DNA of 64,000 nt from Strongylocentrotus purpuratus (GCF_000002235.5 NW_022145597.1:27978423-28042422), one strand, 5' to 3'; positions 14,101 to 29,800 are shown, counted from the first letter of the stretch. Notes: generated from the letters alone by a model not told the origin. Made by a program: numbers and translations.

Positions 14101-17100
14101 AAGCGATCCTTGATATCACTCCTAAGCAGACAGGATTGCCATTCTTCTGCAATCGCGTGTGCAAGATTGACCAGCTAGCTACAGCCCCCAGAGCATGGTG
14201 TTCTACTATTTACTATATCTATTTACATTTTAATTTCACCTAACATTTTTTTGTTTGATGCCGCCATCCTAGCCAAGCATCGCTCATGATTTCGGTCTCC
14301 TGCACTTTTTCCACGGATATAGTTCGGATAATAATTAATACTTTGAATTTATAATAATATGTGATAAAAATATTAAATTTCGTTATGATATGTTTATATG
14401 TAAATATGAGTTTGACATGAAGATATTATTGTTTGTATATTTTTTTTAAATCATACCTTAAGTTTTTATGTTCTTTGTTATTGAGTCATTATATGGACCA
14501 ATGGAGAAATAAAATAAAAAGCATGAACCAACTCAATAAGTCAAAATTAGTCAAGTGATGAAGACTTCGATATTTTTTATCTCATTTCTTTAAATCAGGT
14601 GATAAAGACTTCAAAAGTTGCAAAACACCCGAACAGATGCGCTGCTTCAACACAACAGGAACATGTGTTCAGTTGACATCCATATGTGACGGAAAACCAG
14701 ACTGTGCTGATCAAAGCGACGAGATATATTGCGGTAGGCCATAAGCTTGATTAAATAAATCTTATTTCAAAAGAAACTTTATCAAGAGTTGAACAAACGA
14801 ATGAATCACTGAAAATTAATAGATAAGTGAATGAATGGATTTATTAATTAACAGAGATAAAAAATTATTAAAAATGGTGAATTAATTGATAAATTGATAG
14901 ATTTATGAGATGAAACGGTAAGTTAGAAAACAAAATTATTTATAAAAGTGAATCGACAAGTAAATTTTTTAATTAATTGACTGAATAAACGAAAAATCTA
15001 AGAAGAAAAGAACATAGCCAACGAAATTAATAAGTTAGTGATTGAATGAATAAATGGTTAAACGAATAACAAAAGAAGAAAATACCTGTAACATAAATGA
15101 ACATAAATGAATAAATCATTAACATATTAATGTTCTCTTCATTTCGCTACAGAGGCAGTAAATTGTAGTAGTACATGCTCGTTTTGCTCGAAGGTTGGAG
15201 CGTCATGTGACATGAACGGACTAATCAACAACCTGGGATCTTTGACGCTCCCGTCAACAATACGATACTTGTAAGTAAAGACTACCGTGATGGCTCTGAT
15301 ATTGTCTTAACACTTTATTCATTTATTTAATTACTTATCTATTTAATCAATTTATTATTTGTTCCTATATTTATCTATTCGATTCTTATTCAAAATACAG
15401 GAAAGGAACATGTAGAAGCAGCAATGCTTTAAAATTACGCTTTGCAGTGTACATATACTAGATACAATGAAGCAAATGAAACAAATTAAATACATGAAAT
15501 ACATGAATATGTGCAAAGTAAAGCTGTGTGGAAACATAATAATAATAATAATAATATTTGCATTTATATAGCGCTCATTACAGTAAATGTATCACAGCGC
15601 TTTACATATCATATACATATATAAGAATATCAATAACAAATAACTTATGAACTGATTTCCTGATTACGCATAAAAAAATTGTCTTACAAAATAACTTATA
15701 AACTACATGTAATATTACAGGTACAGATTAAGTATTAAATAGAAATGTCTTAAGGACTTCTGGAACTGAGAAAGGGATGACGACGTCCGTACGTTCTGGG
15801 GGATACGTGGTGCAGCAGAAGAGAAGGATTTGTCACCTGTACATGTATTGGTCCTTGGAACTGCGAGTAGTGCTGGGTCATTGCTTGATCGGAGCCCTGG
15901 TCTTGCTGTTTGATGCTTAGAGTTTCGTGAGGTAGTTGGGAGCAGAATTATTAAGACATTTGTATGTAATAGTCAGAATTTTGTATGTTATGCGCTTTTC
16001 AAACGGGAGCCAATGAAGTTGTTGTAGGAAAGGTGTTACATGGTCGTACTTCTGGCCCGAAAACCAACTTTGCAGCACGGTTCTGAGCTCGCTGCAGACG
16101 CTTCACATTTGAATGTGAACGTAAAACAATTTGTGTAACTGCATGTAACTTTCTGGACATATCACTTTAACAAAAATGTTTCTTAAGTACGTGCAGAGTA
16201 CATCTATTGTGTATTTGATCACAACACGTTCTTGACATAATGTTTCACGTCCTTATTACGTCGTTATTACGTCTTTACTACGCTGAAACACGATGTGTCC
16301 AAAATCTACATCGTGCTGAAAAAATAATTTCTTAGGATTAGTGGAAATCAACTATTTCAGGAGTGATAGTCGGGATCACTTCGTATTGAAGTTGAATTCA
16401 CTCCAAATTATCATGGAAGCTACTTTGAAGAAATGGTTTGGATCAAATTTTCGAGAGTGGATTCGAATATTTTAAGCGTGAGGTTTACTCCATCTCTCTC
16501 TAAAAAAACGACATCTCTTATACTTTTAATATTACTCGTGAAAAAGTCAAACTCCAATCCTTTACACTAAGAGAGGTGAAATTATGTGCTGAATATTAAT
16601 GTAGCTCCTACCATGTTTGACATCGTGACAATTCATGAAAGGCATTATATTTGAGAGCACATGTTATTACTCATCTTGTTATATACTACTTTGTAGAGTT
16701 TAAACTTTCTTATTCTTTACTCAGCATACGTCATATATCTGCCCATAGATTTAACAGATAGGATCAGAACGTATAGAGACGAGTAATACCAACAAATGCC
16801 TTTTCGTTGGAAAAACGTGAGACTTGTAGACTACAATATTTTATTGTCCGCCAAGTGGGCGAGTAGGACAGAATCTACAAATGAGAAAATAGATTTGACT
16901 TTAACGTTCGCGTGCTTTATCATAAAAATTACATCTTCCGAAATCGTTAACCTTTTAGCAAAACACGTCGACCAGATAGAATTACAAATTTCCGCTTCAT
17001 GTTCGTGTTGATCACAAATTGACAGGTAGACTAATTTAAATGGAGGAACAGTCAATATTTGATCATTACGATTACTCATTTTATCAGGTAATGATCATTA

Positions 17101-20100
17101 GAGCTTTAGAAAGACGTATATGTGTAATCATGCTTTTCACAATTATTATCTCTTCACCCAATCTCGACGATCCAATTTCCCTTAATGGAGAAGAATTGAT
17201 AGACGTATTTGTTTAAACACACTAAAATGTTATAATTATCGTTGGGAAGGTCCAATTTAAGCCGAAATATCTTTGACGATGTTAAAGTTTTCTAATGTCA
17301 TGTAGATGTGATGCAAAGATTGTCCTACAAACCATTTGATTAGAGTTTAAAAAAAACACAATTACTAAATAAAAATACATGGTTATAAGTTATAAATCTA
17401 GCTCCTATGATACCCTAACTCTGACTCTTAGCAAGGACTAAACCTTGTCCCTAACCCCTATCCTAGACCTCACCATTACTCATAGCCTTACCCTAACTCT
17501 AACCTAAAAGGGATCCGGTAACTTCGTCTTAGATCCTTTTAAAAGAATCCTTGATTTAGCTCATGCTGTAGTGATAATTATAAACATTTAGGTCAGTCAG
17601 GAACCCCATGACTTTTACAAGCCGATCGCCTGTCTGATTATCAAGATATTTATGATTGAAAATCGAAATCAAATTTTGCGTTTGCCAAACGGTTTTCATA
17701 ACACTACAGTCAACTGGGGAAAACAAGTATGGTAAAACCGGTCACTCAAAGGTTTTAACTTTTTGAGGCACTTCTTGATCACATTGAAGCGATTTTTTTA
17801 GGGCTTCAGTATAACACAATTTCACAGACATTGATAACACGTAGGGCCGTTCATCTCAGATTTAACATTGTTAAACAATTCCTTTAACGCGTATACATTG
17901 TCCTGATGCATATAAGTAATTAATATTCTGCAGTCTAGGCTTCCATTTTAGTCACAGCAAATCGCAGTCACAAGAAGAATGAAACAAGACTATGTCCCTA
18001 GGGAAGCCCTCTTATTACCTCGAGAGATCCGTCTATTATACTACCTATTAAAAAAAACCGTTTATTTTCAGGGTAGTTCATGAGGGTGAGATGATAGCAC
18101 TCAATAAATATCGCTTTCACTATTGACCTTGGATATGCATTAACTCCTGCGGGCGGATCTATTTTGGGTGAAATGAATGGAAGAAGGCAGATTTTGTAAT
18201 TTACGTGAAATAAATATGCTTCACGACTTTTACCAGATTTCTGTTTTTATATTTTATTTTACTGAATTGAATTAAATTGGTTTATCCAAAAAAAAAATGA
18301 CATGCAGCTCAAGGCTGGTAATTGTCTGTTTTATAGAGTAATTGACATTTGCATTATAATAAAAACATAAAAAACACAAGCAACATAACAAAATAACAGT
18401 GGTAACATCTCATAGCAATATTTATAAGATTTAGAAAGATGTATCAAAGATGTGGATAAGTAGTTATGAAAATAGTTTAGGCAATGTCATCAAATATTCA
18501 AGGGTAAATTCAATTCAGCATGTATAGGAATATTAGGCTTATTGAACAAAGATATCACTTTAGACAAACAATTTTAGTTGAGTAAAGCCCGCGGGAGTTA
18601 ATGCATATCTAAAGTGTACCGGTGTGTTGGCCCAGTCAGTAGACCGTCCGCCTCACAACCGGGAGGTCGTGGGTTCGAACCCCGGTCGCGTCAAACCAAA
18701 AGACGTTAAAAGACGGGAGTTGCTGCTACCTTGTTTGGCGTTCAACAATAAGGAATAGAGCAACGTCGATCTGGAGCTGCTCAGTGGCAGCCGGGCTCAC
18801 GATCAATTGCGCAAAAAGAATTTACATTTTCGGTTTAACTTAATGCAAATTTGGAGTGGACTTTAAAATATTATTATTATTATTATCATCAATATTATAA
18901 TTACACAGAATGATAACAAATAAATGTGGAGAACCATCGACAATGGGTAATGAAAGAAATGAAATCCAATCGCAAAACAAAACCAAAGCAGTTTCAAAAA
19001 GTCAACTCCCCTCCCATTAATGCAGTTTTTTGCCCCGTCTCTCAGATAGTACTTCTAGATTACCCAATTTAAATCCTTTTTTTTTTTTAAAGTATAGGGG
19101 ATTGCTAAAAACCTTTATGAAAATGTCCCCTCTTTTCTAGTACAGGATGGCCCGTAAGCAATACAATTTTCACGAACGAACAGTTTGCCGTTAATTAATC
19201 ACCCATAACATTATCTATACATCATTGACAGTTTGGATTTACGTCGTATGTATCGTACACATCATTCACCCACTTCTTTCATCTGTAAGCCTCATTGTTT
19301 AAAGGTTATATAAGCTGGACGTTGAATTTTATTCGATAAAAAAAAATTCCTTTAAAATCTGTTCAAAATGATGAATATAACAAATTCTTATATTTTTTAT
19401 GATTTTCTTATGATTTGCACTTGTTTGCAGGAAACTCACGAACTTCTCCGACCTACAGTATGGATTGCCAATCACTCAAGCCGAGTATCCTCTTTTGACA
19501 AGACTGTAAGTATATATATGAACGCCTTAATTACTCGCCGTTTTATACCTAGATTTCGAGTTTTACTTCGAGATTTTGAGTTTTACGATTGATTTGACAT
19601 ACTGATTATTTGAATTACACAGAGCTTCCCTATACCGATAGAACATTAAACATAATATATTCCCTATGAATCATACATCATTATGCAAGGAAAGCACTTT
19701 TAATTTAGCGAGAGAATAGGGCAGAAAAAACACCGTTATTAAATCAAAAACTAACCACAGTTAATTAAGAATGATAGTTACGTCACTTTTTATTGTTTAG
19801 AAATTTCTTGTCATACAAATTGTCTCTTAATTAACTGTGCTACAAACCTGGGGTGTTTTACAAAACTTGTCATCAGTGACAAATGACAGTTTTTGTTATA
19901 AGCTACTGAAATCCTTGCTTCTGATTGGTTATCAGCAGATTTGTCACTGATTTTAGCCATATTTTAGCCATATTTTAGCCATATTTCATTGGAAAAAAGG
20001 CTTAGTGAAACGGGTCCCTGTATAGTGTATTTACTTTGATGTACTATTTCAACAGGTATAAAACACGTTAGAGCGGCATATAACATACCCACTTTGTAAT

Positions 20101-23100
20101 GACTCTGAGCGTTGTAATTAAATCTCTGGATTGTAATCAATTATACCAGCATCTTTATCATCTTATTTCCCATGTAGCTTGGGTCCTTAGGTGTTATTAA
20201 CCTAATTAGAGATTTCTTTCGATGAATAGTCCTCAATAAACGGAGATTAATTACACCGTAGAGTGCCGACAGACGAGATCGAGGTTGGTCTAAGGGGTTA
20301 AAAAGATTTTTTTTAAATCAATAATGGAAGACACTATTTAGATTTTAATACCGTTAAGTGCATGGTCTCTGACAATAACAGCGCATTTTCTCCGTGTAAT
20401 ATAATGCCCCGTTTGATTAAGTTATTAAAAAAATTATCTTGATACAAAGTCAGAACTGCGATAAAGACCTTTGTTTTAAGGATGGAAAATTGATGTTAAA
20501 AAATGCATGTCTTGTGCGCTAAAGGAGTGCCTCATTAATTACGCTAAAATAGCAAAACAACGAACCGTCGTGTAAGCTGTCCTTCGCTTATTTTTCCTCG
20601 TTTTAAATTTCTGATACAATCATAAATAAATCCATCTGATGATGCACAGTACAATAGCCTTTCTGATATATCTTTCGTATGGCAATATTCTTTAAAAAAG
20701 ACAACAAGAAAGAAGAGATGATGCACATGGATAATGCCTGACATATAGTTTTGTAGAAGATCACTTTATTCAATAACAAACCCATGCAAAGGAACACAGT
20801 GCATATCAAAAGTATTTTCACCTACGTCATTCAATGATTAATGACATGCAGGGCAACAAAGACAAACTGGAATATACAGTATGAGAATTATTAACAGAAG
20901 TGTTCAAGCTTTAGAAAAGAATAGTATTCAAGAACCTATCAAATATCAATAACAATAATGTTGATGATGATGAGGGTGATGTTACTACTCATGCTGCTAC
21001 TACTACTACTACTACTACTACTACAACTGCTATTACTACTACTAGCATTACTACTACTACTAATACTATTACTACTACTACACGTATCAATGTATCAATG
21101 ATTATAATTTTGTTCTATTCTATGCATTCTTCTTAACAGACTTTTATCCGGGAATGGTATATCTGCCATCGGGCAAGGTGTGTTCGAAAAAATGACATCT
21201 TTACGAACTTTGTGAGTATATACTAGCCGAGGCCTTGTATTCTGCTTTTTAAGTGTCATCCATTTTAATTCCAATAACCCCCCCCCCCCCCCCAAAAAAA
21301 AAAAAAAAAAAAAAAAAAATCTATATCTTGGATTGTAAAAAGCGCGCACTGCTTAAACAAATATATATTCAAACACTAAATTGTTTATCTAAATGTTAAC
21401 AAATATTGATTTGCTTGACATACAGTGCGTCCCAGAAAAAACGAAACCGAGAATTATCGACATTTTATCATAACTTAATCAAAATTATAATTAATAAATG
21501 ACACATATTTGTAAATCTTAGATCCTCATCTTTCATGTGATGCAACTCATATGATGCATTTTTCACGCATGAGTGATTAAAAACAATTTGAAGAGAGGGT
21601 TCCAAAAAGTCGTTTGGCGGGTGGTATCGGAATTTCAAAGAGATAAACACATTTCTAAAAAGTTCATTTCCTGCTCTTTAATATGACACTTTAATCAGGA
21701 AGAATGAGCAAGGAATAACAAAGGTCTGTTTGTTTAAAGTAATGCTTGCATTTCCATAATTTGATTAAACGAAGTCGTTTTTACTGACTGCTTGCCGTAG
21801 CAACAAACAGAGTTGACAAAAGACTTAACTCCGTTTTGTTGACGATCAACCATGCACAAAGAAGGCAAAAGACTTGATGCATGGCTGATCGTCAACGATC
21901 ATTCTGAATCGATAGTAATTTCCATTAAAACTTTCTCATTCCCCCGAACCATCCATAATTGCGTCTAAATTTCAATTATGGAATGACGTTACTGAAGCCG
22001 CTGGAATAAAGCCTGATATATTGTAATTTGTATATCAATTATTAATTATATTTTAATTAACGGTCAATATTGGCGATCAGGCACCAATAATGGCTCGTAA
22101 AATGTTAATGAGAGTGCAAAGTGATTAGGATGAACGCAATGGAGTTTTGTCTCCTCTTGGAAGGGAGACAAAGAAAGGCAATCACTCGCATGGTATTGAA
22201 ATCTTTTAGTTCTATTCATACTTGATATGACACAAAGTATGCTTTTAGGTCTGTAATCTGTTCTTTCAAATTCAAAGACTCGAGGGTTGAGTAAACGTTT
22301 TTTGACGGACTGAAAAAATAGAGTAATACATGGCAGTATAATAAAATAGTTTTTAAAAACATCTTTCTCATACAAAAGTACATGGAACATACCACTGCCT
22401 AAGACTTAGTGGACAGTAACCACACATTCACCTATATGCAAAATTATGTGAGCAATTGGGAAAAAGTCGGGTATTTGGTGTGTACTGTTAGGCTTGAGAA
22501 TCATCTTAATAAGAAGAAATTGATTTAGTCTTGCTGAATATCACATGCACTGTACACAGAAATGCATACGTGGGACAACAATATGTTTTGATTTATACCT
22601 TTCAGCAATCTTAGAGTAAATATTAACAGGGGCATTTTCTACTATGATATTCTTCCAAACTAACACACACACACACACACACACAACAAAAAAGCACCAA
22701 AAAAAAATCACCTTTATTAGAGGTCAACCCTTTCTTTCTAGGGGTGTTAGGAATCACCTCGTTTTAATATATTAAATACTACATGTCTAAGAGGTAGGCC
22801 TACATTGATATGCACGACTATCCGATAAGTGTTATTAAAAGTACGAAGATACACCGAAAAATGGTTACCTGTACTTTTACAGAATAAGAAGATTACATTA
22901 CCATTTATGTAGAACACTTGATAGGCGAATTCACAAAATGTTAAGTAGGCCTATTCATGTATCTATTTCTATATACCTGCCCCTGACGATTCCCCCTATT
23001 TCCGTACTGAAATATTGAGTAGGCCTGCCTGTATATTTTTTTAATGATCCTCATGAACCGTGTTGTATTTCGAGTGGAGATCTCATTCAGCTAAGGTTTC

Positions 23101-23797
23101 ATAATGGGGGTCAGGTTCATTCCCGTGTATGTATTTTGGAGGTCAGGGCCCCGTCTTTTAAAGGTAAAGACCAGTATTGGAAACGCCCCTATTTCAAAAA
23201 ATGAAATGGAAGCTCTCATTACCAATCATGTGAAAGAATATGTTTTGATTAATACATGATGATAAAAAATTTGCCGGGAAACCGCCTACTAATTCATATA
23301 TTTGGTAAATTTGTTTCTCTCATGGTCTGTGAGAGATATAGGGTAGTCCCATAATCTTTCTGTGTATAGTTCTTGTAACTTTACGAAGAATGGGCCAAAT
23401 TTCTTATCATTTTGATGATTCCAGAACCTTGCAGATGTTAGATGCTAGATGATCAACCTTTTCTGATCGATTCCACAACGTTTCTTTCACAATGCAATCG
23501 CATGACCATAACTGGTCTTTACCTTTAAAGAGTAGCGATTGATACGGATCAATCGCAAGTCTGTTTGCAGTCTCCTATCTCTTACGTACATAGATGCGAT
23601 GGATATCAATCGCTTATCGACGGATATTCTCAAACTGCAAACAAGCATTAAAAGCCTAAAATTGGTATGTTGAAAAACTGTTAATTTTTTGCAAAGACAG
23701 ACAATTTATCTATTTGATTCTTAACAACGTCTAAGTCATCACTTCCGACTGATTCATTGCAACGTTCTGTTTCCCTACTCGTGTCCAGGCGCTTACG

Positions 23798-23830
<33 letters not shown>

Positions 23831-26800
23831 CGACCCCCTTCATTTTTTTTGGCCAAAGGGTGACCAACAAAAGTGACCGTACCCCCCCCCCCCCCCGCCC
23901 CTAACTGAACGAAATATCGGTCGGCCAAATTTTAAAATTTCCGGGAGATGTGCTTTGCAGTCCACGCAAATCTAAAAGTCCCAATTGTTCGGTGCAAAAG
24001 GAAGGACTTGAACACTCGGAGAAGGGTAACTTTTTCCAGAGACAAATATTTTCAGTCAGAGTTTGATCGGTAAGAAGATTCTGATACATTGGAACATTTC
24101 AAATGACCCCATTTTGTAAGAGCTAATACATAGGTTTATGACCATTATTACCGAATACTTATATAAATAATTTGTTTTTAATTCAAATTTACGTATACAC
24201 TCACAAAATAGCGTGTACACATATATATATATATATGTATATTTCTTTTTCCACCTAAAAAAACCAAAACAAAAAGAAAATGGGGGGGGGGGGGGATAAT
24301 GATGTCATGTTACATTACCGATCCCCGTCCTTTTATTTATTTATTTATTTTTTTGGTTTTGTTTGTGCTATCCTGACAAACCTGCTCGTGGTAAATTACG
24401 AAGGTTTCTCGGGGGGGGGGGGATTCCCTTATGTCTCTCAAAAGCGGCTTTTTGTGATACCTCAATTTTATCTCGAAATAGACAAAAAACGGCGGCCAAA
24501 ATGCATTCAATATTATTCACATGCTAACGAGCTTTATTTTCGAATTTTGAAATAAATACTGAAATTAATGGGCTGAAAGATTAATAAAATGTGCATACAG
24601 TGTATGTTAAGCAATAATATATTGTGTTTACTTATAAATTCTAAAACGTGTATATGTTTACAGAAAACAACATAATCACTGATCGAGGTTAGATACAGAT
24701 TTAAGCGAAAGTCCATCATTGTGGTGCGTTCACTGCGTTAATCCGTAACAAAGGTTGAGAGACGTTGGATCTCCTCAGCCTGTGACTTGTTCTTGAATTC
24801 AGCATTATCAATCGGGCCTCCTGTTCATCCAAGCGTTTATGTAACAAAAGAAAGCTTTTTGGTCTCATTTTGAAAACGTTCAAACTTTCATTCATGACTC
24901 TCTGGGTGACGTCATCGCTCTGTGCTGAAGACGCCATATTGGATGATATGAACTTATGACCAATGATGACGGTGCAAGTAAACAATACCATGTAGGAAAT
25001 GTAGATTATGAAAATAGCTCACTTAAGGTTGCTTCTCCTATCACGGACAGGCATTTCCTCGCCAAGTGTCATAGAGGCACTTGGCAACATAGATCACAGA
25101 CAGTTCACAGACACATGCTATAAAAATTCAATACAACAGAGAAATAACATACTCACAGGGAACTCCTGAAAAGACTTATATTGGGATATTGTTCTGAGTT
25201 CTGATGATAAAAATATGTCATGAGGTTTGATTCCCGTGAGCAAATTGCATTCATTATGTAGTTCCTCGAAAGAGAATAGACCGTCCTGAGTTATAAATGT
25301 TTGTCAAATTGTAATTTTCATAATTTTGTGCTGGGACAATTAGGAAAGTTATCCGCAACTAAATCACAGTGTCATTGCCGATTCACCCAAATTATAAAGT
25401 CTATTCCTTTAGTGATTACAACTTTCAAAAATTCATAACTTTTTTGTGTCCGATCTCTTTCAAACTTTCACCAGAAAACTTTCGAATGTTTTTGCTTTCC
25501 TTTAGAGTATTTTGCTATCAAGGTTGGAAGTCATGTTACTGGAATAAATGATGCGATATAATGAAGACCTGTGACATCTTCCATTAATACTCATGGAACA
25601 TAGAAGAGGCAACGCTATCACTATTTCATTTAACTTTAGTAATTTAATCAGACAAAGGTGATAACCATTTCCGTGCATTTGAATTACATGTACATTTGCC
25701 TCTCTCCACCCAGGTGAGGAAAGATTTAGCTTGTGATTGAATGTTACAGCGGATTAAAGGCCGGGTTTTGCACAATGCATCACCAACTGATTGACACGCT
25801 CGTGATGATGCTTGGGTACAGGAACCATAGCGTATTAAGAGAGAAAGTTGTGACACGCGCACACATACACGATTAAAGGTCAACTCATGGAGCTTCAAAT
25901 TGTTCCCCCCCCCCCCATAGAAATTGTTTATGGGAGAGACCTATATATCGGGAGCTCTATAAAACTATCTCTGTGTGTATTGTTATTTTATTTATTGCAA
26001 TTCGGAAATGAAAACCTGCTTTCAGCCATGGCTGTTTTTCATCTAGTCCGTTTACAAAAGAAGACAACATTACAAAAGAATTATAATAATTATAAATTCT
26101 TTAATAAAAATTACAAAAAGTAAAACACACTTTCAATACGCTATGGACCAAACTACCGATTGCATGCTTTTCTGAATGACCAAGATGTTTACGATTATCG
26201 TTTGGTTAAGAGTTAGTTTGGTGGTGGGACTCGGGTATAGCACTGCAGCTAATTTAACCATTTTAGGGTTAAGGATATCGTTTTACGATACCGTCATATA
26301 GCTATAGCTTCGCCGACATCCCATTTTAACACGTGTCAAAATCAAAATTAAAATGTGTTTCAATGAAATGTCCGCGAACTTGTCCTTCTTTTGTGAATCG
26401 ACGCCCTTGTTTTTTTTTACACCTTATACACTTTATTATTTTCATTTCTCTTATGTGCAGAGACCTGTCAGGGAACAAGATTTCCGCTTTATCTAGAGGA
26501 TCCTTCCAAGGCATGCCAAGACTTCAGAACTTGTAAGTGAGAATTAGTTTAAACTAATCCAAAGCATTATTCTACATTCATCACTCTCCAACTAGGTGCG
26601 ATAAATGGGTACCCAGTAGGAATAGATTCCTTGAATGCTCGAGGGTCTTATCATGGTTGGTCAGCTGAAGGCGGGTCATCAGGGCCCTTATGAATCACAA
26701 TAATTATAAACACTGATTACACCCCCCAAATATCGTTATTATTAATTTCACTTTATTTTGTTTACTCATTTATCAATATATCACCAAGTAAGCCCATTCA

Positions 26801-29800
26801 ACTAAGGTTGGTTTTCCATGGGTCCCTGAAAATACATCAATACTCTGATTATACATTTGAAGAAAAAAGAAAGCAATCAAATTAGCATTAATACTGTAAA
26901 TTAATATTACATATTTTAGATGCATTCAATGAAATTGTATACGAGATTTAAACAAAAATTATCAATTATGAAGCCGGAAATGATGAGCAAAAAGAAATAT
27001 TTATTGGTGTTTTTATACGATTGTTGATTTTTTGTAATACTGGTGTTATAGGTAGTTAGGTAATTTGGGATGTGTGGCCATGCTTTTCAGAGCGCCTCAA
27101 GTCTTTAAAACCACTGGAAATGCCCAGTTCATGTGGGTTAACAATACCTTACACCAAGAAAATAACTTTTCTTTGAAAACGGATGACCTTCTCGAGATTG
27201 TTCTGGTTACCAAGGATATCTCTTGGTAACCATTCAAATTAAGTTCAGATTTATTTCATTGTTCGTCTTTTATCCGAATATATTAGGTATCTGCATGATA
27301 ATATGTTGATATTTATTGAGAATGGCGCGTTTATTGGTCTTCCTGAGTTACGACGATTGTGAGTGATAAGTTCCATAAACGTGGCATGATCATATTTTAG
27401 TTAGTCCTTTATTGTGCAACAAGGAAAATGGTGGAAGCATGTTATAGATGTGTAATTTTGGTATGAATATAATTTGATTCAATTAGATTCATATCATTTA
27501 TTTTAATTCATAAAGATTTAAAAAATCTTGTAGTTAGTTTATTATTTCAAAACAAATCAGTTAAAAAATCTATTTTTAGAACTTCATATATTTTTCATCT
27601 TAGAAAGATTCTTTTGAAGTACATATCAATCGTAGTACATGTTCTTGTCATTCTATGAGCTATCACGACAATTGCAATTCGATTTTTATTTCATCGTTGA
27701 TTTTAAATTGCATAGTGCCTTTTAATTTCTCCTTATATATTATTTTTCTCTTTGTCCTGATTTAGATTTGCTGCATATCATACGTTTATATCTGTGTAAA
27801 ATAGTGGAATATCATAATTTCCCTTCCTCTTTTCTGCTCATGTTTTACATCCATATTGTTACCAATTTATTTTGAATGGTGACGATAATAATGTAGACAT
27901 TTTATTTCATTCTCTATGGATTTATGATGCCACCGGCGGCCTATTCAACTCGAAGAGAAAAATGCACATATTGGATGCGAAATGTTCCGCGGAGATTCAA
28001 AATATATACTGCACACCGTGCCGAAATCATCAGCTCAGGGACAGTACTAAGAAAGAAAATATCAAAGATCATTAGAAATCATGTTTTAAACATTTTATTT
28101 CATCATTTCTGGTCCAGAAAACTACCGACGGTGTCGCCATTTGAAAACCGGATCCTTCTTGAGCATAAGATCCTCTCTTTTTTATTTCAACACTTTTATC
28201 TTCACATTTCCATCATTGATTATGATTAGCAAAATTTAAAATTAGCCAAAAATTCCCACCTTCTTCTCGGGAATCCAATAGATATATAAGAGTACCTCGT
28301 GTTAGAAAATCCCTCTAATGCACCTAGAGAAGTACGTTGTGGCATTGGATAGGAATGCATGCGTAAACAATTTTTCCTGACATTTGATTATTATTTTCAC
28401 ATCCAGATATCTCCACAGTAATAAGATCAGTGTGGTGCACAGAGATTATTTTAGCGACTTGAAAAATCTTGTTTGGTTGTAAGTAATTCTTTAGATTTTT
28501 ATTTCATTTTTTCTCATTGCCTCTTTGTTAGGTCATTCTTTTAACCCTAGTAATATTGTAGAATTGTGACAAATTGTTTGTGCCTATTCTCATTAATATA
28601 TAGCAAAGAAGTGATAAATAAAATCATGTTTACATCCCGATGCACACGAGGCGTTATTTTCATGACGCAGGGTTGCGTCAGCGACTGGCATAGTCTTTGC
28701 CGCAGCATGTGAAAACGATATCATATATAAAATGACTACGAAGTGACCAGTGTTAACATTTAGTTGAGTTATCCTACTGGTGCCTTTGTAGTCTCGCCTT
28801 ATTAGCGCAATTACGGACTTTTAGATTTGCACGTCGACAAAGTGGACTGCTACGTGTGAAGTCCTATTAAGGCACTGGCAGTGCCTTAATAGGACGTTAC
28901 ATTGCCTTAAAAGGATGTCACGCGTAGCAGTCCACTATGTCGACATGCAAATCTAAAAGTCCCTATAGTATCGCGCAATCAGATGGACGCCTCGTGTGCA
29001 AGAGGTGACACTTTCAATTAATTAGAGCATGTTTGCTTTGAAACGAAGCAAGGGGATCAATGGTGATTCTAACCTACTTTAATTTTTGCAATTTTTTCTT
29101 GGTTATGTTCTTGTATGTGCAATTCTTATACATGTATTTTCATGACAATATTTATTTTCCTTTGTATCATGTAAATTTGTTTGCGGTATTTGGTGGATTT
29201 GTATGAGTAGGGGTAATGGTTTCACTTTTACCAGTTTATATCACATTGAATTACACGTATTTGCTTCACATGACTATATTTCATATATCAATATATATTT
29301 CTCCAGTTATTTTCCAATGCATTATGATGTATTGTGTTTTATTGTATTTATTAAAATTCATTGATGTACATCAATATTCTGTTTATAAACATATAAATCA
29401 ATTTACAATGCAATGTAACAAATCAATATTCTGTTTCGACTCGGAAACATATAATTATATAAATCAATTTACAATTTAATGTTACAAATCAACATTCTGT
29501 TTGTAAACATAAATACATTATAAATCAATTTACAATGCAGTGTTTATAGCAAAGCAGAAGGAAAATTATATCCAGCAGAAACACTCTTTTTGTAATAACA
29601 TATGCATATAGTCCCCCGATATTTTTCCCAGATATTTTTTGTATTCAGTTTGCTCTAAAGATTGTTTTCCTCCTTAACGTATATGTATATCTTTCTAATT
29701 AAATAATATCCTTTGATGATACATATCACAATGATTTTGATTTACAGAGACCTCGGTCATAATAAGTTAGAATCAATAAGTTCGGGGACATTCCAGGATC

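Noticed and set aside
17405..17510. Telomere-like CCCTAA words
   Set aside because: Only a few irregular copies; not an interstitial telomere array.
18640..18690. A functional tRNA gene
   Set aside because: The tRNA-like head continues into a SINE body with (ATT)n tail and has a truncated sister copy; the acceptor stem is not convincing.
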